Program-made: the position numbers and the translations under genes
Notes under the pieces: model-generated
What the model was told of the DNA's origin: nothing
The model's database searches: none
Seen by the model: the letters and a program-made list of their open reading frames with translations, nothing else
In this document: positions 21,035 through 25,321 of the stretch, in pieces
Layout: every line of letters starts with the position of its first letter
Position numbering within the stretch: position 1 is the first letter of the stretch
Source: Oehlia diaphana
Lineage: Eukaryota; Glomeromycota; Glomeromycetes; Glomerales; Glomeraceae
DNA: 25,321 nt
Direction: 5' to 3'
Assembly (NCBI GenBank): GCA_003833135.1
Contig: QZLH01000062.1
Span: forward strand, 127,554 to 152,874

Positions 21035-22274
21035 CTATTCCTTTTTCTGAAATATAGTTATTAACACTTCTTCAAGTTTTTTGATGGCTTTTTATATAGA
21101 TTAAAACACATCTTTCATAAATAAATTTGCTTCTAATTCAGAATTATTTTCTCCATTTAAAGATTTCAAAATTTAAATAAATATTTGATTTAAATGTAGG
21201 TTGGTTAAAAGACTGTTTTCCACATAATGCAAAATATTTGGTCCTAATTCATTATATTTTTTAAATAATTCGATCACCAGAGATTCTAAATGATACATAA
21301 ACTAAATAAATTCAGATCCAGGTATGATGTTAGTGGTTTGTGATTTTATTTTTAACATATACTCAACTTTTTTAGTACAGAGAGATCTAAGTAAAATGCA
21401 TATAACTGAAAATTTTGAATGTGAATTCATTAAATAATCTTTTTTAATCAACTTAAAGAGCACCCAACCAATGATATAAAAAAATTTAGAAGCTTCTACC
21501 TGATTCAAGGTAATAATAGTTTTAGGAATCAAGGTAGGATCTGCTTGCTCTTGTATACTTTTATTTTCACAATGATCCTTTCTAATTGTTTCTTCTAAGA
21601 CTCTATTAATAAAAAAATAAGCAACTAGTCTTTTTGTCATGAGTAAACTTTGAGAATGAGGAATTATAATCTTCTGGAACTGCTGAAACTAAATTCCAAA
21701 ATAGAGATAATTATTCAAGCAAGTTTCCAGATGAGAAATCCATGTAGTTGTCCAAAGATTTTCCTTTCATTTAGACATTAATTTTAAAATAATGCTTTTA
21801 ATATCATTCTTTCATCTTTTCAGCAAGGAAATAATTTCATTATTATAAATCAACAAATTAAATAGCTGATATTCTACTTGAAAAAGTAAAATTCTTTGAT
21901 TTTGTTGATTAATTTCAATATTAAAAGATGACGTTAAAATTTCAATTTTTTCCATAAATAAATCATTTATTAAAAGACCTTTAAATATACATTGTATAAA
22001 GGAAGACATATTGGATAAATGCTTAGTATGGTCTAATAGATTAGATGATGTTCGAGATGCTAACAAACATATTACTGTTTTAAGGAATGCCAAAAACAAG
22101 ACTATAAAGATCACAAGGAAATATGCATACCACAGCACTTTATTTGCCAAAATTTCTTGAGAAACATGGCTTATTTTTATAGATAAGGTACTAGCAAGAT
22201 TTTGATTTCTTATTTTTGTCAATGTATCCTTTAATTTCTGACAATTTTGGCAAATATTTATTTTATGGATAAAC
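21035..22274 (-). pseudogene. Decayed ORF of the 4.0-kb element (3' gene part)
   Basis: The minus-strand reading starts at the nested element boundary with ICQNCQKLKDTLTKIRNQNL (a CxxC) and runs through 22222-21812. After a stop and frame change it continues as DNYMDFSSGNLLE, a stop, then LSLFWNLVSAVPEDYN. A further frame change leads into TKRLVAYFFINRVLEETI, EASKFFYIIGWVLFKLIKKD and so on to 21302. The same frame continues past single stop codons with FMYHLESLVIELFKKYNELG and NSLLTNLHLNQIF to TAG at 21035-21037. Single substitutions and indels explain the breaks, so this was one long protein. It looks like a repeat-encoded protein of the element, possibly its transposase, but no DDE motif or known domain was identified. 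Confidence 0.55.
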
Positions 22275-23000
22275 TTATTCGTAACATTCTGTTACACATC
22301 TTATCTGTAACTACTTCAAAAAGTTAGGTCAGATAAAATAATTTATATATATTTTTATTTCGTTTTTTTTCAATAAATTTATTATAAATTTTTATTATTG
22401 TAAAAAATCATATGACTGAATGCAGATGGATTTGTACCTACTCAAAATACATAAATAAAGAACTTACATACCCTCATGAGGTGTCATAAATATGATAATG
22501 GATTCTTGGATATTCAATTCAGATACGTCATCTCAATATGATACTTCGTTTTGTAAAAGGTAAAAAAAAGAACTTGTAAAGAAAAGACGAAGTAAATAAA
22601 GTGAACGAAGTGTTATACCGTGAGAATAGAGAATTAATTAAAGATGATATGTGTGTAACAAGTGACAAATAAAGGCAACAAATAAGTTTTTCAATAACAC
22701 GTCATCACGTGACTCGTGAAGCGTCACAATTACTATGTAATGTCAGATTTGATATCATTTTGACCAAAATTAACACTAATTTTAGATTAATTGCAAGATT
22801 TAACGCAAAAGTATAATTTCGGCCGGAATTAATGACACCTCTAAAAAAATTTCCTTTTTTAGAATTTTGTGTAATACTTGTGCAGCGGGTTTCCCCAATT
22901 TTGATGGAAAAAAATATTTCCTTTTTTGGATATTTGTGTAACCTCACGTGACAATTCCGAGATTGTTACAGATAAAACGTGTAACAGGATGTTACGAATA
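22275..23000. mobile_element. Nested inverted-repeat element (726 bp)
   Basis: The termini 22275-22311 and 22964-23000 are inverted copies. TATTCGTAACAT and TGTTACAC, followed by TTATCTGTAAC, occur in both with few differences. The element sits inside the 4.0-kb transposon exactly where the minus-strand coding reading breaks: coding-like sequence ends at 23000 on one side and resumes at 22274 on the other. The interior is gene-free. An 80-codon minus frame at 22705-22947 rests on a duplicated AAAAAAGGAAAT word. CACGTGAC words occur near both ends (about 22707 and 22944). No clear target duplication was seen. Confidence 0.6.
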
Positions 23001-23120
23001 CATTTTTCCTTATTTTATTTATTAATAAATCACAGTCTATCCTTCTGTAAGCTTCGTTACATTGACCTTGATTTTCCAAAATTGCAAAAACTTTATGAAT
23101 ATTATTTGAATTTTTTTGTT
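23001..23120 (-). pseudogene. Coding fragment separated by the nested element
   Basis: Read on the minus strand from about 23120, after an AG acceptor-like CTTTAG, the sequence is open as DANLVNKQKNSNNIHKVFA, then ILENQGQCNEAYRRIDCDLL and INKIRKN. It runs straight into the terminal repeat of the nested element at 23000. The next coding-like sequence of similar style lies across the element at 22274 (INICQNCQKLKD). I infer that both belonged to one exon. The family is unknown. Confidence 0.45.
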
Positions 23121-23150
23121 TATTTACAAGATTAGCATCCTAAAGTTTAA

Positions 23151-23922
23151 TCACTTGTTCAAAATATAAATAAAGTAAGTGGTTAATTCATATTTTGTAA
23201 AATTAAAAAGTACATAATCATTAAACCTACTTTTAGTTATTTGTCCAGGGCATAATTTTGCTTTAGATACAAATTCAACCATTTTGTTTATTTCAAAAAG
23301 ATTTCTTTTAATTGCAATTTCTGTTTCAATTCCATCTATTTTTTTAACTCTCTTTTCAAAAACATTCATATCATAAGAAATTAAATTATCATACTACCTT
23401 ATAGTTAAATTCTTTTCTACTTTACATTCTTTTCCAAAAAATGTTATTCCTATTTTATTAACAATTTCTCTTATTCTTACACCAAAAAATTCTCTTTTAA
23501 ACATAATATTTGTCTTAACTAATGATGTAACCTTTACTATACTTGCTGAATCGTTTACTTTCCAATAAGGGATTTATTCTGTTATTCTCAATATTGAAGC
23601 TAAGCTAAAATTAGAGTAATTTGGCTCAAAATAGATTGTAGTAATTGCTAATCGTGCGCCTTTGAATACTTTTTTAGTTTTAAGAAAACTAATCCAGAAG
23701 GAAAAAGTGTTAAATTTTTCACCACTTTTTTTCAAATATGTAGAAAGTTTTGTCTTTTTTATCGTAAATTAAAGTTCCCTTCCTATATTTTGCTTTTTTA
23801 TAAAAAAAATAAACCTGTTTTCCATTATAATTTGGTTGAAGTCTATATAATTCTTGAAGGGCTTCAGGATACTTGACTTTTTTTGATTCCTGTAAGTTGG
23901 TTTGGTCACTTAATACACATTT
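23151..23922 (-). pseudogene. Decayed ORF of the 4.0-kb element (5' gene part)
   Basis: On the minus strand, after an acceptor-like TTTACTTTAG, the frame begins KCVLSDQTNLQESKKVKYPE. It continues through QELYRLQPNYNGKQVYFFYK and TLIYDKKDKTFYIFEKKW, then shifts by one in an A run (about 23725). It resumes SGEKFNTFSFWISFFK through RLAITTIYFEPNYSNFSLAS to a TAA, then IPYWKVNDSASIVKVTSLVK, RREFFGV-like MFKREFFGVRIREIVN and a TAG. The last intact part (23369-23151) includes IDGIETEIAIKRNLFEINKM and ends YFIYILNK. About 255 residues are readable with one frameshift and two stops, so this is a relatively young pseudogene. The protein family is not recognised. It belongs to the same element as the downstream ORF and might be an accessory or cargo protein. 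Confidence 0.6.
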
Positions 23923-24328
23923 CTAAAGTAAAAAAAACTTTAATTAATAAATTATTTTATTAAATAAAAATATTCAAATTTACTTTTCTGACCATATTTA
24001 ATAAATTTAAATATATATATATGTGTATATATGTATATATATAGCCGATTAAAATTCCTCTTCATAGAAATATTTAATCACATTTTGAAGAATCAAAAAA
24101 TGAAAAAAAGTTCTCTTATTTAACATACTTTAATAGTGTAACAATATTGTATATCAAATATTTTTATCAGAAATGATTTATCTTTCAAATTTTTGACATT
24201 TATTAGTAAATTATATTAATTTAATATAAAAGACAGTTTCGTTAACCTAAAATCATATTATATAACATTCAGTTAGATCCCCCCTTACCCCTCGATAATA
24301 TAAAATAGTATCATGCAATTATTTATTT

Positions 24329-24397
24329 AAGTAGATAATACTCTTATAAGAGTATTGCCTACTTATATAATATAATATTTTATAATATTATCTACTT
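24329..24397. repeat. Nested palindromes next to the 4.0-kb element
   Basis: A perfect 20-bp palindrome, AATACTCTTATAAGAGTATT (24337-24356), lies inside a larger inverted repeat formed by AAGTAGATAATA (24329-24340) and TATTATCTACTT (24386-24397). It sits between two transposons and may be a small insertion or the relic of an excision. No function can be assigned. Confidence 0.7.
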
Positions 24398-24411
24398 ACA
24401 GTCATATTAAA

Positions 24412-24977
24412 GGTATGCCAGAAATCACGTGATTATGCTCAATTAAAGACCTGACCCCCCTACCCACAATTCTGATTGGCTAAAAAAATACATACAGTAT
24501 AATATAATTATAATATAATATATTAATATATATATTATAATACAATTAGTTTGCTATCTAATAATCCAATTTGCATAAACTTTTTTTTGTTTTGTAGCTC
24601 CATTTATGCTTTATAAAATAAAAAAAATTCATTGAAATTGGAGTGCTAGATAGTGAAATAATTGCAAAAAAGCTTGTTAATAAATAAATTACCATATATT
24701 ATATATATTATAATACAATTATTTCACTATCCAATAATCCAATTTGCATAAGCTTTTTTTTATTTTGTAGACCTCTTTATGCTTTACAAAACAAAAAAAA
24801 ATTCATTAAAATTGGACTTTTAGATGGTGAAATAATTGCAAAAAAAGCTTTTTAATAAACAAATTATATGTTATTTACTATAAAAGATATACTATTATCA
24901 TAAAAGGTATATTGTGACACCTGATTGCAGGACCTGACCCCCACCCACCCACTAAATCACGTAATTTCTGGCATGCC
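24412..24977. mobile_element. MITE with 23-bp inverted termini (566 bp)
   Basis: The left end GGTATGCCAGAAATCACGTG (to 24434) and right end 24955-24977 are inverted copies matching at 21 of 23 positions. Just inside each end is a similarly oriented C-rich motif (CCTGACCCCCCTACCC on the left, CCTGACCCCCACCCACCC on the right). The interior carries two tandem hairpin units and AT-rich filler. There is no coding sequence. The family is not assigned and no clear target duplication was found. Confidence 0.65.
24541..24880. repeat. Two tandem copies of a 173-bp hairpin-forming unit
   Basis: Unit A starts at TACAATTAGTTTGC (24541) and unit B at TACAATTATTTCAC (24714). Both contain TAATCCAATTTGCATAA, a T run, TTTTGTAG, TTATGCTTTA, an A run, ATTCATT and AAATTGGA in the same order. 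Each unit is also an imperfect inverted repeat: CTATCTAATAATCCAATTT faces AAATTGGAGTGCTAGATAG in unit A. The array therefore forms two adjacent cruciforms inside the MITE. Confidence 0.75.
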
Positions 24978-25202
24978 CCTAAATACCTATTTATTCATTT
25001 TTAATACTTTGTGACCTTATTATTGTTTTCCTACATTATTTATCATTTTTTGGTATTTTTCACTGTATTTATTTTAGGCTTATTAATAATTGTAATTGCT
25101 TTATTGGTCACTTTTGTTCTTGAGCTTATTTGATTATTTTATTCATTTTTACTATGTTGTAAATTATCATTATATTACTTGAAGTTTATAGTTGATTAGA
25201 AA
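24978..25202. other. AT-rich spacer, nothing recognised
   Basis: T-rich sequence between two mobile elements with no open frame or structure that I can support. Confidence 0.5.
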
Positions 25203-25321
25203 TACACTACCCTCCAAAAAGTATCCGGTCAAGCTCTTTTCGATTTTCTCAGAATTGAATATATAAATTATCATTTTTTTTTAAAAAAACCAATTCCCCT
25301 GATTCTCAAGATTAAAATGGA
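25203..25321. mobile_element. Possible Tc1/mariner-like element terminus, continuing past the window
   Basis: After a TA at 25203-25204 the sequence reads CACTACCCTCCAAAAAGTAT and then CCGGTCAAGC. This resembles the ends of the fold-back element at 19395-20070 (CCC-x3-AAAAAGTATC, then C and A residues) and the AAAAGTAT-type termini common in Tc1/mariner elements. The other end would lie beyond the window, so neither length nor coding capacity can be judged. Confidence 0.4.

Larger units (their letters stand above)
20306..24309. mobile_element. 4.0-kb DNA transposon with 78-bp inverted termini
   Basis: The left terminus 20306-20383 and right terminus 24232-24309 are inverted copies matching at 66 of 78 positions by hand count. 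They include the invariant block GTAAGGGGGGATCTAACTGA. Ten of the 12 mismatches are transitions. A TA occurs at the same place in both termini (20328-20329, and the corresponding right position), so the true edge may be TA-AGGGGGGATC with a TA target site. No longer target duplication was found outside 20306 and 24309. Inside are two decayed minus-strand ORFs and a nested inverted-repeat element. The superfamily is not assigned, because no catalytic motif was recognised. The element is dead as it stands. Confidence 0.7.

Noticed and set aside
22926..23135. 69-codon plus-strand frame near the right end of the nested element
   Set aside because: It lies opposite a better minus-strand coding-like reading and crosses a transposon terminus.
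1..25321. CRISPR arrays, bacterial operons, riboswitches, rRNA and tRNA genes
   Set aside because: No regularly spaced identical repeats with unique spacers, no ribosome-binding-site-linked gene strings and no recognisable tRNA or rRNA signatures. Spliceosomal introns show a eukaryotic nuclear sequence.

Overview
The window is eukaryotic and very AT-rich. It has short GT-AG introns, long homopolymer runs, and many decayed DNA transposons of several superfamilies. This combination, the style of the intron-containing genes, and the repeat-family look of several decayed ORFs best fit a fungus, most likely an arbuscular mycorrhizal fungus (Glomeromycotina, Rhizophagus-like). That assignment is an inference from composition and gene style; no marker gene proves it.

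Layout. 1-5290 is gene-free AT-rich DNA with homopolymers and decayed tandem repeats. 5299-5665 is a 367-bp hAT-type MITE whose interior has become a TTGGAA-based minisatellite. 5674-7031 is gene-free. 7032-9240 (minus) is a badly decayed transposase pseudogene with a SWIM zinc finger (MULE-like), split by a 78-bp hairpin. 9968-10298 (minus) is a small ORF broken by a retroposed RNA 3' end carrying a 65-nt poly(A) and a 20-bp target duplication. 10397-11077 (minus) is a small hypothetical gene with an F-box-like start and a CxxC-x6-CxxC cluster.

The core of the window is a tandem duplication (about 11286-13945 and 16041-18650) of a seven-exon M17 leucyl aminopeptidase gene. All six introns are at identical positions, including those around a 16-nt microexon. 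By hand count the two 527-residue cores are about 88% identical. Copy 1 has a 49-residue mitochondrial-targeting-like N-terminus and unusual substitutions in the substrate pocket. Copy 2 has family-like active-site loops, but a single extra base just after the ancestral ATG removes its leader. The pair therefore looks divergent in both location and chemistry.

From 18651 to the end the window is transposon-dominated. It holds a 676-bp fold-back MITE with TA flanks (19395-20070) and a 4.0-kb element with 78-bp inverted termini carrying two decayed minus-strand ORFs (20306-24309). A second inverted-repeat element (22275-23000) is nested in that element. A MITE containing two tandem copies of a 173-bp hairpin unit follows (24412-24977), and then what may be the edge of another Tc1/mariner-like element at the right border.
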